A stretch of DNA of 24,372 nucleotides from NCBI GenBank assembly GCA_021789735.1, contig JAJYJB010000039.1:1-24372 (forward strand). Direction: 5' to 3'. A program made the position numbers and the translations under genes. The notes beneath the pieces were generated by a model. That model saw only the letters and a list, made by a program, of their open reading frames with translations. It was not told the DNA's origin and made no database searches. Shown in pieces: positions 1 through 7,098 of this stretch; positions within the stretch are counted from its first letter, which is position 1; each line of letters starts with the position of its first letter. Origin of the DNA: Nitrospirota bacterium. GTDB lineage: Bacteria > Nitrospirota > Thermodesulfovibrionia > Thermodesulfovibrionales > JdFR-88.

Positions 1-1
1 C

Positions 2-904
2 CGATCCTACCCTGTCTCCAGCTCAAGGGGCTGCCCCTTTCAGTGCCGTTTCTGTTCCGTGATCCAGATGTTCGGAAAAAGATACCGCTTCCGGACGGTC
101 GAGGCCACACTGGAAGACCTGAGGACCCTCAAAGGCATCAAAGGCACGGTCTTTTTCGTTGACGACAACTTCGCAGCCAACAAGCCCCGCACAAAGCAGC
201 TGCTGCGCGGCATGATCTCCGAGGGGCTGAACATCCGGTGGTCGGCGCAAGCCAGGGTGGATGTTGCAAGCGATCCGGAGATGTTGAGGCTATTGGCGGA
301 CGCGGGCTGCTCGAAGCTATTCATAGGGTTCGAATCCATAAATCCGCGCACGCTGGAGATATATAACAAAAAGCAGGACCTGGACCAGATCAAAAACTGC
401 ATAAGGGCGCTTTCCCAGTACGGGATAGGCATACACGGGATGTTCGTCCTGGGTGCGGACACCGACGACGTGCAGACCATCAGGGAAACGGCCGATTTCG
501 CACGGGTGCTCGGCAGAGGCACACTGCAGCTCATGATGCTTACCCCGTATCCAGGCACTCCGATATACGAAGAGCTCGAATCCCAGGGGCGCCTGCTACA
601 TAAGAACTGGCTCAAGTACGACGGGCTTAACGCAGTCTACAGGCCGGCCCTGATGAGCCCGGAGGAGCTTCATCTGGAGACGCTAAAGGGCCTGGGAAAA
701 TTCTACTCCTGGCGGTATATCATGGCCCAGTTGAAGGGATTGGACTTCTACCACGCAGCGCTGGGCCTATACGGCAAGCATGCTGTCCGCCTCGCCCTGA
801 AGAGCGCAAAGAACTACCTTGAGGATGCCATTATGGGCAGGATGGCCGCCCGGTTCCCTTCAACAAAAAAACCCTTTGGCCAGGCCCATCCGGAGCCCTT
901 TTAG
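2..904 (+). CDS. B12-binding-type radical SAM protein, 5' end cut by window
   Basis: This is the C-terminal 300 residues of a radical SAM enzyme; the reading frame is open to the left edge. The first codons (2-58) encode SRGCPFQCRFC, a CxxxCxxC motif that binds the radical-SAM [4Fe-4S] cluster, so the GTG at 59 is not the true start. Downstream are FVDDNF, the GFESINPRTL segment and the PYPGTPIYEEL segment, all typical of BchE-like proteins with an N-terminal cobalamin-binding domain, which would lie outside the window. The TIM-barrel part covers roughly the first 210 residues; the tail (YRPALMSPEEL onward) resembles the C-terminal extension of this family. Members methylate or cyclise unactivated carbons in lipids, tetrapyrroles or natural products. 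The substrate cannot be told from the sequence. The gene converges on the DoxX gene with 61 bp between them. Confidence 0.88.
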   Translation, partial: RSYPVSSSRGCPFQCRFCSVIQMFGKRYRFRTVEATLEDLRTLKGIKGTVFFVDDNFAANKPRTKQLLRGMISEGLNIRWSAQARVDVASDPEMLRLLADAGCSKLFIGFESINPRTLEIYNKKQDLDQIKNCIRALSQYGIGIHGMFVLGADTDDVQTIRETADFARVLGRGTLQLMMLTPYPGTPIYEELESQGRLLHKNWLKYDGLNAVYRPALMSPEELHLETLKGLGKFYSWRYIMAQLKGLDFYHAALGLYGKHAVRLALKSAKNYLEDAIMGRMAARFPSTKKPFGQAHPEPF

Positions 905-965
905 CCCGCCCTTCACTCTTTGAGAAGCCGGCCTTTACCCGCCGTTCCTTCTTTTTCTTTTTTCT

Positions 966-1349
966 TCAGCGTCCCTCAATGCTCAAGGGACCCGATCCGA
1001 AATGGGCTATCATGAGCGCGGCCCCAAGCATCGATAAGTTCTTCATGAAATTCACATACTGTATGCCGGCCTGCACGGGATCGGAGATGGCCCAGAAATT
1101 ATGGATCATGATGGTTACGGGCACCAGGAAGACCACTATCAGCCATGCTCCAAGCCTTGCCCTGTAACCGGTAAGGATGCTAAGCCCGCCCAGAAAGCTG
1201 ATCACCCCGGCAAGAGGCACCGCCAGGTGCGCCAGGGGCACCCCCTTGCTAGCAGCAAACGCGATCATCTTTCCGGTAAAATGGCCAGGGGCCGAGATCA
1301 GGAATATCGCCGCATAAAGAACCCTGCCTGCCAGGACAACATATTTCAT
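966..1349 (-). CDS. DoxX family integral membrane protein
   Basis: A 127-residue, four-helix membrane protein of the DoxX/SURF4-like family. Hydrophobic segments lie at about 5-20, 40-62, 66-82 and 103-118; the family features GRVLYAAIFLISAPGHF near the N-terminus and FLGGLSILTGYRARLGAW in the middle are visible. The start is well supported: an AGGAGGG Shine-Dalgarno lies about 7 bases upstream of the ATG on the minus strand. It follows the HU gene in the same direction, but a strong inverted repeat separates them, so they may be separate units. DoxX proteins are linked to thiosulfate:quinone oxidation or to oxidative-stress complexes in other organisms; nothing here fixes the role. Family assignment is firm, function is not. 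Confidence 0.85.
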   Translation of the reverse strand: MKYVVLAGRVLYAAIFLISAPGHFTGKMIAFAASKGVPLAHLAVPLAGVISFLGGLSILTGYRARLGAWLIVVFLVPVTIMIHNFWAISDPVQAGIQYVNFMKNLSMLGAALMIAHFGSGPLSIEGR

Positions 1350-1400
1350 CGCGAACCCTCCTTTTTTTCAGCTGAAAAAAATTTTCCAATGAAAAGCCCG

Positions 1401-1459
1401 GGGACCCGCAAGACGGGAAAGACGGTCCCATCTGCCGGGCACAAGTCCCGGCAGATGGG
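1401..1459 (-). terminator. Overlapping inverted repeats downstream of HU
   Basis: A perfect 13-bp inverted repeat (CCCATCTGCCGGG, 7-base loop, CCCGGCAGATGGG; arms 1427-1439 and 1447-1459) sits 19 bp past the HU stop on the minus strand. A second inverted repeat (GGGACC 1401-1406, GGTCCC 1424-1429) shares three bases with it, so both stems cannot form fully together. The strong stem is a probable transcription end for the HU gene, but only a short broken T run follows on the minus strand, so efficiency is uncertain. Confidence 0.55.
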
Positions 1460-1478
1460 GAGCATAGCTGAAGGCAGC

Positions 1479-1769
1479 CTATTTCTTGCCGAGGATGGAG
1501 TCCTTGGCGGCTTTTGCCACGCGGAACTTCACGACCTTCTTGGCCGGTATCTTTATGGCTTGTCCGGTCTGAGGATTCCTGCCCGTGCGGGCCTTGCGCT
1601 GCACGAGAACAATCTTGCCTATGCCGGGAAGTGTAAACGAATTTTTCGCCTCCTTGTAGGCAAGCTTCGCGATCTCGTCAAGGACGGCCACCGCCTGGGT
1701 CTTCTTGATCTCCACCTTCTTTGCAATGTGCTCCGCAATCTGAGACTTGGTCATCGCCTTTGTCGCCAT
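1479..1769 (-). CDS. hup: HU family DNA-binding protein
   Basis: A 96-residue histone-like nucleoid protein. The family signature is clear: LPGIGKIVLVQRKARTGRNP followed by QTGQAIKIPAKKVVKFRVAK, which form the beta-arms and DNA-contacting loop with the intercalating Pro of RNPQTG. The N-terminal helices (about 7-45) form the dimer body. The length is slightly above the usual 90 because of a short MATKA extension. A GAGGAGGG ribosome-binding site lies 7 bases before the ATG. The gene is transcribed divergently from the PAS kinase gene at 1907, and a plausible sigma-70 promoter is present in the gap. It bends and compacts DNA, probably as a homodimer; whether it behaves as HU or as IHF-like cannot be told. 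Confidence 0.95.
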   Translation of the reverse strand: MATKAMTKSQIAEHIAKKVEIKKTQAVAVLDEIAKLAYKEAKNSFTLPGIGKIVLVQRKARTGRNPQTGQAIKIPAKKVVKFRVAKAAKDSILGKK

Positions 1770-1814
1770 TACGTACCCTCCTCGTTAAATGATAAATAAA
1801 ATAAAAGCTCCCTT

Positions 1815-1843
1815 ATAGTATAGGGAATCCGCTCAAAAATCAA
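1815..1843 (-). promoter_or_regulatory. Candidate sigma-70 promoter for HU
   Basis: On the minus strand TTGATT (complement of 1838-1843) and TACTAT (complement of 1815-1820) are 17 bases apart, about 45 bp upstream of the HU start codon. The spacing is ideal and both hexamers match the consensus at four positions. It is identified by eye only. Confidence 0.4.
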
Positions 1844-1854
1844 ACCCTCTTTTC

Positions 1855-1883
1855 TTGAAAAACGGGCTTTTTAGTGGTACAGA
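1855..1883 (+). promoter_or_regulatory. Candidate promoter for the kinase operon
   Basis: TTGAAA (1855-1860) and TACAGA (1878-1883) are separated by 17 bases and lie just upstream of the AGGAG (1892-1896) and ATG (1907) of the PAS kinase gene. The -10 element is weak. The implied leader would be under 20 bases. Confidence 0.28.
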
Positions 1884-1906
1884 TTAAGAATAGGAGCTAT
1901 TTATCC

Positions 1907-2314
1907 ATGGAAAGGGCAAAGCTTACAAGGGAGCAGCTGCTTAAAGAGCTGGACGAGATGCGCCGCAAAATGGCGGAGGTGGAGCGGTGCCGGAAGGATT
2001 TTCTGGCCGTCCAAAACAAATACCATGGACTTCTGGACGCCTCTCCAGACCCGATGATATTCGTGGCGGACGATTACGAGATCATCTTCGCTAACGCCCA
2101 GGCGGAGGAGCTCTTCGGATACAAACAGGGGGAACTGGTGTGCCAGAGCCTCGGCATCCTCATTCCCCAAAGGTATCACAGAATGCACAGGGACTTCGCC
2201 AGAGAGTTTTTCTCAAACCCGAAGAGGCGCCCGATGGGGCTGGGGCTTAAGCTCTACGCGCTAAAAAAAAAACGGCGAGGAGTTCAGAGTGGACATAAGC
2301 CTGAGCCCGCTTAA
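1907..2314 (+). CDS. N-terminal PAS fragment of a frameshifted sensor histidine kinase
   Basis: This frame encodes a coiled-coil start (about 1-35) and most of a PAS domain (about 40-121, containing LLDASPDPMIFVADDYEIIF and FANAQAEELFGY). The ATG at 1907 is preferred over the in-frame GTG at 1874 because AGGAG (1892-1896) lies 10 bases before it. After LYALKKK the frame enters an A10 run (2263-2272) and continues as a nonsense tail ending at 2314. If one A is removed the frame joins the next open frame exactly, giving the normal PAS ending KKNGEEFRVDISLSPL and a single 579-residue kinase. As written, the product is a 135-residue truncated PAS protein. Either the run is a sequencing or assembly error, a true mutation, or a slippage site. 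Confidence 0.8.
   Translation: MERAKLTREQLLKELDEMRRKMAEVERCRKDFLAVQNKYHGLLDASPDPMIFVADDYEIIFANAQAEELFGYKQGELVCQSLGILIPQRYHRMHRDFAREFFSNPKRRPMGLGLKLYALKKKRRGVQSGHKPEPA
2263..2272 (+). other. A10 run at the frameshift point
   Basis: Ten consecutive A residues sit exactly where the PAS domain changes frame. Nine A would give one uninterrupted gene from 1907 to 3647 (1740 coding bases, 580 codons with stop). Runs of nine or more A are known substrates for RNA-polymerase slippage and for sequencing indels. Confidence 0.9.
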
Positions 2315-3647
2315 GCTGAACGGGGCGCTTGTCATCGTGGCCGCGATAAGGGACATAACCGAACGCATCAAACAGCAGGAGATAGTGGAGAAGAACTACT
2401 ATTTCCAGAAGGTGCTGGACTCGATACTCAAGATATCCCTTGAGACAGCCCCGTTAAGCCAGAAGCTTTCCAGAGCGCTGGAGATGGTTCTGTCGGTGCC
2501 GCACCTGGCGCTGGAGATGAAAGGGGCGGTCTACCTGGTCTCCAGGGAGTCAGCAGAGCTTATTCTCACGGCAAACAGCGGGATGAACGAAGCGCATATG
2601 GCCGCCTGCTCCAGAGTGCCGCTTGGGAAATGCCTCTGCGGGAAGGCGGCGCAGAAATGCGAGCTCATCTTTACGGAATGTCCTGACGGGGGTCACGAGA
2701 TACAGTTCGAGGACGGCTTTCCCCACGGCCACTACTGTGTCCCGATAGTTTCCGGGGGAAGACCTCTGGGCCTGATAAACGTCTATCTGCGCGAGGGGCA
2801 CAAGAGAGACCTCGACGAGGACGCCTTCCTCATCTCTGTTTCAGACGCCTTCGCCGGCATGATCGCCAGGGATGAGACGGAGCGGGAGAAGGAAAGGCTG
2901 CAGGCGGACCTTGCCCAAACCGAAAAACTGGCCACTATTGGAAGGATCACCGCCAATGTCGCCCACTCCATCAGAAACCCTCTTACATCGGTAGGCGGGT
3001 TTGCCAGGAGGCTCCAGAAAAAACTGGGCGCCGGAAGCGCTGAGCGTGAGTATTCCGATTTCATCGTAGAGGAAGTCGCTGCGCTCGAAAAGATACTTTC
3101 GAGCGTCCTTTCCTACTCAAGGTCTGCCCCGGCGCATCTGGAGGAATATGACATACGGAATTTGGCCGATTTCGTTTTGTCCATGTTTTCGGACGCGCTG
3201 AAGGAGCATTCGATAGCCATCGCCAGGGCCTACAAGGAGGTGCCAAAGATCCTCATAGACAGGCAGCGGGCGCAGGAGGCGCTTGAAAACGTCATCATAA
3301 ACGCCATTGACGCGATGCCCTCCGGAGGCAAGCTCACCGTAGAGATATCCTCGATACCGGTAAAAGAGAGTCCCTATGTGGTCGTCAGGATAAAGGACAC
3401 CGGGCAGGGGATAGAAAAGGAAATAGAAGACCGGATATTCGAGCCTTTTTTCACAACGAAAGCGGAAAAAGGGGGATACGGCCTGGGCCTTTCGATAAGC
3501 AAGAAGATACTTGAGGAGCACGGCGGGTTCATTTCGGTTGAAAGCAAGCCCGGAGAGGGCTCGATATTTTACCTGCATTTTCCCGAAAAAAGACAGGACC
3601 GGGAAGCGGAGGCCCCCAAAAGTATTGTAAGCAGGTCCTCTTCATGA
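2289..3647 (+). CDS. Sensor histidine kinase, GAF-HisKA-HATPase part of the frameshifted gene
   Basis: This frame carries the rest of the PAS domain (RVDISLSPLKLNG to AAIRDITERIKQQ), then a GAF domain (about 35-195) with PLGKCLCGKAA and FPHGHYCVPI. The CxCG and HGHYxVP residues recur in one GAF subgroup and may sense redox state or a ligand. A coiled linker leads to the HisKA helix with the phosphoacceptor His in NVAHSIRNPLTS (codon 2964-2966). The ATPase domain has N-box ENVIINAIDAM, G1 DTGQGIE, F-box FEPFFTTK and G2 GGYGLGLSIS, all intact. There are no membrane segments, so it is cytoplasmic. The GTG at 2289 is only the first start-like codon of this frame; the real start is probably at 1907 across the A10 run. 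A 46-bp gap leads to the next gene, consistent with an operon. No response regulator is adjacent. Confidence 0.85.
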   Translation: MDISLSPLKLNGALVIVAAIRDITERIKQQEIVEKNYYFQKVLDSILKISLETAPLSQKLSRALEMVLSVPHLALEMKGAVYLVSRESAELILTANSGMNEAHMAACSRVPLGKCLCGKAAQKCELIFTECPDGGHEIQFEDGFPHGHYCVPIVSGGRPLGLINVYLREGHKRDLDEDAFLISVSDAFAGMIARDETEREKERLQADLAQTEKLATIGRITANVAHSIRNPLTSVGGFARRLQKKLGAGSAEREYSDFIVEEVAALEKILSSVLSYSRSAPAHLEEYDIRNLADFVLSMFSDALKEHSIAIARAYKEVPKILIDRQRAQEALENVIINAIDAMPSGGKLTVEISSIPVKESPYVVVRIKDTGQGIEKEIEDRIFEPFFTTKAEKGGYGLGLSISKKILEEHGGFISVESKPGEGSIFYLHFPEKRQDREAEAPKSIVSRSSS

Positions 3648-3693
3648 TAAAAATTAATCAGAAGACCCGTCTCCAAAAAGGAGGAATTCAGCC

Positions 3694-4161
3694 ATGAGAA
3701 GACCGGCGGAAAAGTCAGACGCTTTTTTGGACCTTATGGTGAATTGGCAGTCGCTCGAAGGCGATATGATGAAATATGCAGAAACCGCGGCGGCAAATAC
3801 CAAAAACGCCCTTGAAAAGGCGATGGCCCAGGTGATAGGCCTGGAGGCCCGGAAACGCTGCATCATACAGCAGATGATCGTCGAGAGCGTAAAGAAAGAG
3901 GCTGCACATCTGGACCCGGAAGAGATACAGAGCCTTGTCGGACACATAAACCATCTCCTGGAATCCGAGGAGAAGGAACTGCCTCTGGCCGAGGCGGCCC
4001 TTCAAAAAAGCGAGCTGTTTATCTCAAGGTACCTGCTGAATTATCTCATCGCCGATCTTAAAAAGGGAAACGCGCTGCTCAGACAGTTTTCAGACGAACT
4101 GAAAGCGGCCACCATTTCCACCTCCGTGACGTCGAAGATATACGAATCCGGTCCCGAGTAG
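3694..4161 (+). CDS. Small helical protein, possibly ferritin-like fold without metal ligands
   Basis: A 155-residue soluble, almost entirely helical protein with a strong ribosome-binding site (AAAAGGAGG) before its ATG. Four helices are suggested at about 12-34, 38-68, 76-107 and 108-138. The first and second halves have a similar pattern (LEGDMMKYAETAA then IGLEARKRCIIQQ; EEKELPLAEAAL then IADLKKGNALLRQ), which resembles the duplicated two-helix layout of ferritin-like proteins with ExxH-type motifs. Here the expected His residues are R/C and G/N, so a diiron site is unlikely. This fold suggestion is inference from pattern alone. It lies between two histidine-kinase genes and is probably co-transcribed with both, so a signalling or docking role is possible. 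Other options are a histidine-phosphotransfer-like bundle or an unrelated four-helix protein. Confidence 0.75.
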   Translation: MRRPAEKSDAFLDLMVNWQSLEGDMMKYAETAAANTKNALEKAMAQVIGLEARKRCIIQQMIVESVKKEAAHLDPEEIQSLVGHINHLLESEEKELPLAEAALQKSELFISRYLLNYLIADLKKGNALLRQFSDELKAATISTSVTSKIYESGPE

Positions 4162-4181
4162 GAGGGTGCAGGCCTCCAAAA
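4159..4181 (+). promoter_or_regulatory. Stop codon, Shine-Dalgarno and hairpin before the globin-kinase gene
   Basis: The upstream gene's TAG (4159-4161) overlaps GGAGG (4161-4165), the only Shine-Dalgarno-like sequence before the ATG at 4182. GGAGG can pair with CCTCC (4173-4177) over a 7-base loop. Unpaired, the GGAGG is 16 bases from the ATG, too far for normal use. Translation of the downstream gene may therefore depend on ribosomes ending at 4161. The pairing is seen; the regulation is inferred. Confidence 0.4.
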
Positions 4182-5345
4182 ATGAGATACGAGGCCCTTA
4201 TCCTTTCCGTTCCTTACGGCAAGCTGAGCGCATTTAAGGAGCAGCTTGGCCTGGCAGGGAACGCCCTGGAGGCGCTGGTCCCTTACAGGAAGGTTTTTAT
4301 CGAAAACAGCCTGGCTTTCTCCAGCTATTTTTACGAGGTCTTCATGGGCATACCTGACACCAGAAAGATCATCGAAGGGCTGGAGAACCCTCAGTCGCTC
4401 AAGGACGCATGGGCCAACTGGTTCCGGACCGTGTTCATGCTGGAGCTTGACGAAAACTTCCTCGCCTACCTGTGGCGGATCGGCATAAGGCACGTGGAGG
4501 TGAACCTGGACCAGAGGTACTCCAACCTGGGCTTTTCGGTCGTGAGGCAGTTCTGCCGTCAAGTGACAGAGAAGGAAGTGCCGCCCTCCGCGGCCACGCA
4601 GGTGACTTTCTTGATAGACAAGATACTGGACCTGTGCCTTCTGGTGGAGACCAGCGCCTTCATAGAGGCATCAAGCCGTTGCGACATAGAGATAATAAAG
4701 GGGATAGCCGACAGGATAAGAAACCCAATAACCATCATCGGCGGCAACCTCAAACGCATACAAAAGCTGCTTGACGCAAAAGACCCCTCATATTGCGTCG
4801 TGGAGGACATCATCAGCCAAAGCTCCAAGTGCGAATCCATGGTGGCTGACATCAAGACCTACGTGGACATGTTCCAGAAGGAATCCTATCCCGTCAAGAT
4901 ATCGCTTCCCGATCTGGTGAAGCTTGTCCTGGACGAGCTCGCCTCAAAACCTTATGCCCACAAGGTGGATGTTGAGACCTACATGGACCCGCTGGCAAGC
5001 TCCATCGAGGCGGACCCCCCGGATATAAAAGCCGCATTTTATCAGGTGCTTGAAAACGCCTTCGAAGCGGCTGCCGCATATTCTGCCCCTCGTGTAAGGA
5101 TAACGTCGGGGCCTTACCGTGCCCCTTTTAATGCCGTAAAGATAACCATATTCAATTCCGGCATCCCCCCGAGGGCTGAGGACATGGAGAAGCTTTTTTC
5201 CCTTTTCTATTCCACAAAATCAGGCGGCTCCGGGTTCGGCCTGCCCATAGCACGACTGGCAGTCAGAAAAAATCTGGGCAGGATAACGCTTGAACCGCTG
5301 CCGGGCGAAGGCACCAGGGTGATGATAGTGCTTCCAAAGGGATAG
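4182..5345 (+). CDS. Protoglobin-coupled histidine kinase homologue lacking the phosphoacceptor His
   Basis: A 387-residue cytoplasmic protein. Residues about 20-128 resemble a globin-coupled-sensor/protoglobin domain: a B-E helix region (SLAFSSYFYEVFMGIPDTRK), a WANWFRTVF segment and WRIGIRHVEVNLDQRY, where H104 (codon 4491-4493) fits the proximal heme ligand. The HisKA-like region reads GIADRIRNPITIIGGN: the residue normally His is D177 (codon GAC, 4710-4712). The ATPase-like domain keeps N-box QVLENAFEAA, F-box LFSLFYSTK and G2 GGSGFGLPIA, but the G1 motif is IFNSGIPP instead of DxGxG, a variant seen in some kinases. It could bind ATP and phosphorylate a partner, or act as a pseudokinase in a heterodimer with the PAS-GAF kinase upstream. 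Heme would let it sense O2, NO or CO. Domain calls are by motif only; the globin call is less certain than the kinase call. Confidence 0.8.
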   Translation: MRYEALILSVPYGKLSAFKEQLGLAGNALEALVPYRKVFIENSLAFSSYFYEVFMGIPDTRKIIEGLENPQSLKDAWANWFRTVFMLELDENFLAYLWRIGIRHVEVNLDQRYSNLGFSVVRQFCRQVTEKEVPPSAATQVTFLIDKILDLCLLVETSAFIEASSRCDIEIIKGIADRIRNPITIIGGNLKRIQKLLDAKDPSYCVVEDIISQSSKCESMVADIKTYVDMFQKESYPVKISLPDLVKLVLDELASKPYAHKVDVETYMDPLASSIEADPPDIKAAFYQVLENAFEAAAAYSAPRVRITSGPYRAPFNAVKITIFNSGIPPRAEDMEKLFSLFYSTKSGGSGFGLPIARLAVRKNLGRITLEPLPGEGTRVMIVLPKG

Positions 5346-5353
5346 GCAGGTGT

Positions 5354-7081
5354 TTACTTGCGCTTGAACATCCTTTTAAGCTCGTCCAGCCCCAGGATTA
5401 TCCTCGTAGGCCTTCCGTGGGGGCAGTGACCGGGGTCTTCGCAGCCCTCCAGCGCTTCCAGCAGCTCTTCCAACTCCTGCGGACCGAGGACCTCGCTGCC
5501 GCGGACGGAAGAATGGCAGGCGAGCCTTGCAGCAAGCCTCTTTTTTAAAGGTCCGCCATCCCTGAAATCGCTGCCGCCGCCTTTATCCTCTATCAGCTCA
5601 AGAGCCATGTCGGCCAGAAGCCCGGCAAAATCCAGGTCCCCTTTTTTAAGGAACTCCACCGGGGCACCCCTTAAAAGAAGTCCTTCTCCGCCAAAATCCT
5701 CCACCTCGAACCCGAGGTCCAGGAGTAGCTCCCTGTGAGCAAGTACCGCCTGCCGCCAGGCAGGCGCAAGCTCCAGGTGCCGCGGGAAAAGGAACTGTCC
5801 GGGGTTCAGTCCGGTGCTTCCAAGGAGCCTTTCATACATCACCCTCTCATGCGCTGCGTGCTGGTCCAGAAGCGTAAGGCCCTCGCCCTCGGTGTATGCG
5901 TAGAATATCTCGCCAAGCCTGATGAAATGACGGGACGTTTTAAAGGGACGCTCAAAAGGCAGGCCTGCCGGCCCCGCCTCAGAGACCATGGCTGTAAGGC
6001 CGGAGGCCCCGGCCTCCTCAAAGTATTGCGCAAGCTCCTTCACACGATCTAGGCCATGGCCTTCCTGCCCAGGAGGCCCTGAGGAGCCGCCCGCCGTATG
6101 CCTTATATAGGCATCCCTCACCGCGGACCTTACCATCCTGTAGACCCGCTCCTTGTCCTCGAAGCGGACCTCTTCTTTCTGCGGGTGCACGTTCACGTCG
6201 ACCGCGCCGGGGGCAAAAAATTCCATGAAGATAAAAAATACTGGATGCCTTCCCTGCGGCAGCCCGGAAATGGCCCCATACACGGCATGCCTCAGGGAGG
6301 CGTCCCTTACCGGCCTTCCGTTTATGAAGATAAACTGGTGGCTGCGCGAGCCCCTCCAGTTGCCCTCCTTTGAAAAAAACACCTTTACCCTGAGCCCCGG
6401 CTCATCCCGGTCCTGTTCTATGAGCCCCTCAAGGAACTGGGAGCCGTATATCTGCAGTATCCTTTCCCTAACCCCGGAGGCCCTTTCCATCTCCATGCAC
6501 ATCCTTCCATCCACATGGAGCGAGAAACCTATGCCCGGATGGGCTAACGCCTGCTTTGTAAGCACGCTTATGACCTGGAAGTTCTCAGCCGCATCCGACT
6601 TGAGGAATTTCTTTCTGGCCGGAGTGTTAAAAAAAAGGTCCCTCACTTCAACCCTGGTCCCCGAGGCCGGGGAGGGTTTGCACTCCGTCACCTCTCCGGC
6701 CTTGGCCTCTATCCTCACGCCTTCGGCCGCGCCCCTGGTGGCAGTGACGATGGTAAACCCGGAGACAGAGGCTATCGATGGCAGTGCCTCCCCCCTGAAG
6801 CCCAGTGTTTTTATGTCGCAGACATCCCCAGAGCCCTCAAACTTGCTTGTCGCATGCCGGCTAAGGCTCAAAAGGGCGTCCGCCTGGTCCATTCCCTCCC
6901 CGTCGTCCAGTACCGATATGAGCCTTTTGCCCCCCTTTTTTACCACCACCCGGATATGCGAGGCCCCGGCGTCAACCGAGTTCTCAATAAGTTCCTTCAG
7001 GGCGGAAGCAGGCCTTTCGACCACCTCCCCGGCCCTCAGCTTGTCAATGACATCAGCAGGCAGGAGCTTTATCTTTCCCAT
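5354..7081 (-). CDS. mutL: DNA mismatch repair protein MutL, endonuclease type
   Basis: A 575-residue MutL. The GHKL ATPase occupies about 1-330 with the catalytic Glu and Mg-binding Asn in KELIENSVDAGA (E30, N34), DDGEGM (59-64), SRHATSK and GFRGEALPSIASVS. A short linker (about 330-385) leads to the C-terminal dimerisation/nuclease domain. That domain carries DQHAAHERVMYE (406-417, the DQHAx2Ex4E metal site), ACHSSVR (521-527) and CPHGRP (553-558), the set that marks nicking-competent MutL in bacteria without MutH. It acts with MutS and the sliding clamp. The ATG is 17 bp after the APS-kinase-like gene, in the same direction, so the two are probably co-transcribed. It converges on the globin-kinase gene with only 8 bp between stop codons. 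Confidence 0.97.
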   Translation of the reverse strand: MGKIKLLPADVIDKLRAGEVVERPASALKELIENSVDAGASHIRVVVKKGGKRLISVLDDGEGMDQADALLSLSRHATSKFEGSGDVCDIKTLGFRGEALPSIASVSGFTIVTATRGAAEGVRIEAKAGEVTECKPSPASGTRVEVRDLFFNTPARKKFLKSDAAENFQVISVLTKQALAHPGIGFSLHVDGRMCMEMERASGVRERILQIYGSQFLEGLIEQDRDEPGLRVKVFFSKEGNWRGSRSHQFIFINGRPVRDASLRHAVYGAISGLPQGRHPVFFIFMEFFAPGAVDVNVHPQKEEVRFEDKERVYRMVRSAVRDAYIRHTAGGSSGPPGQEGHGLDRVKELAQYFEEAGASGLTAMVSEAGPAGLPFERPFKTSRHFIRLGEIFYAYTEGEGLTLLDQHAAHERVMYERLLGSTGLNPGQFLFPRHLELAPAWRQAVLAHRELLLDLGFEVEDFGGEGLLLRGAPVEFLKKGDLDFAGLLADMALELIEDKGGGSDFRDGGPLKKRLAARLACHSSVRGSEVLGPQELEELLEALEGCEDPGHCPHGRPTRIILGLDELKRMFKRK

Positions 7082-7098
7082 GGACCTTTCATTCTAAA

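Noticed and set aside
40..615. 191-codon open frame on the minus strand
   Set aside because: It is antisense to the radical SAM gene, whose motifs are certain; the product has Ser/Ala-rich composition and no family feature.
6153..7097. 314-codon open frame on the plus strand
   Set aside because: It lies fully antisense to mutL; open only because of codon bias.
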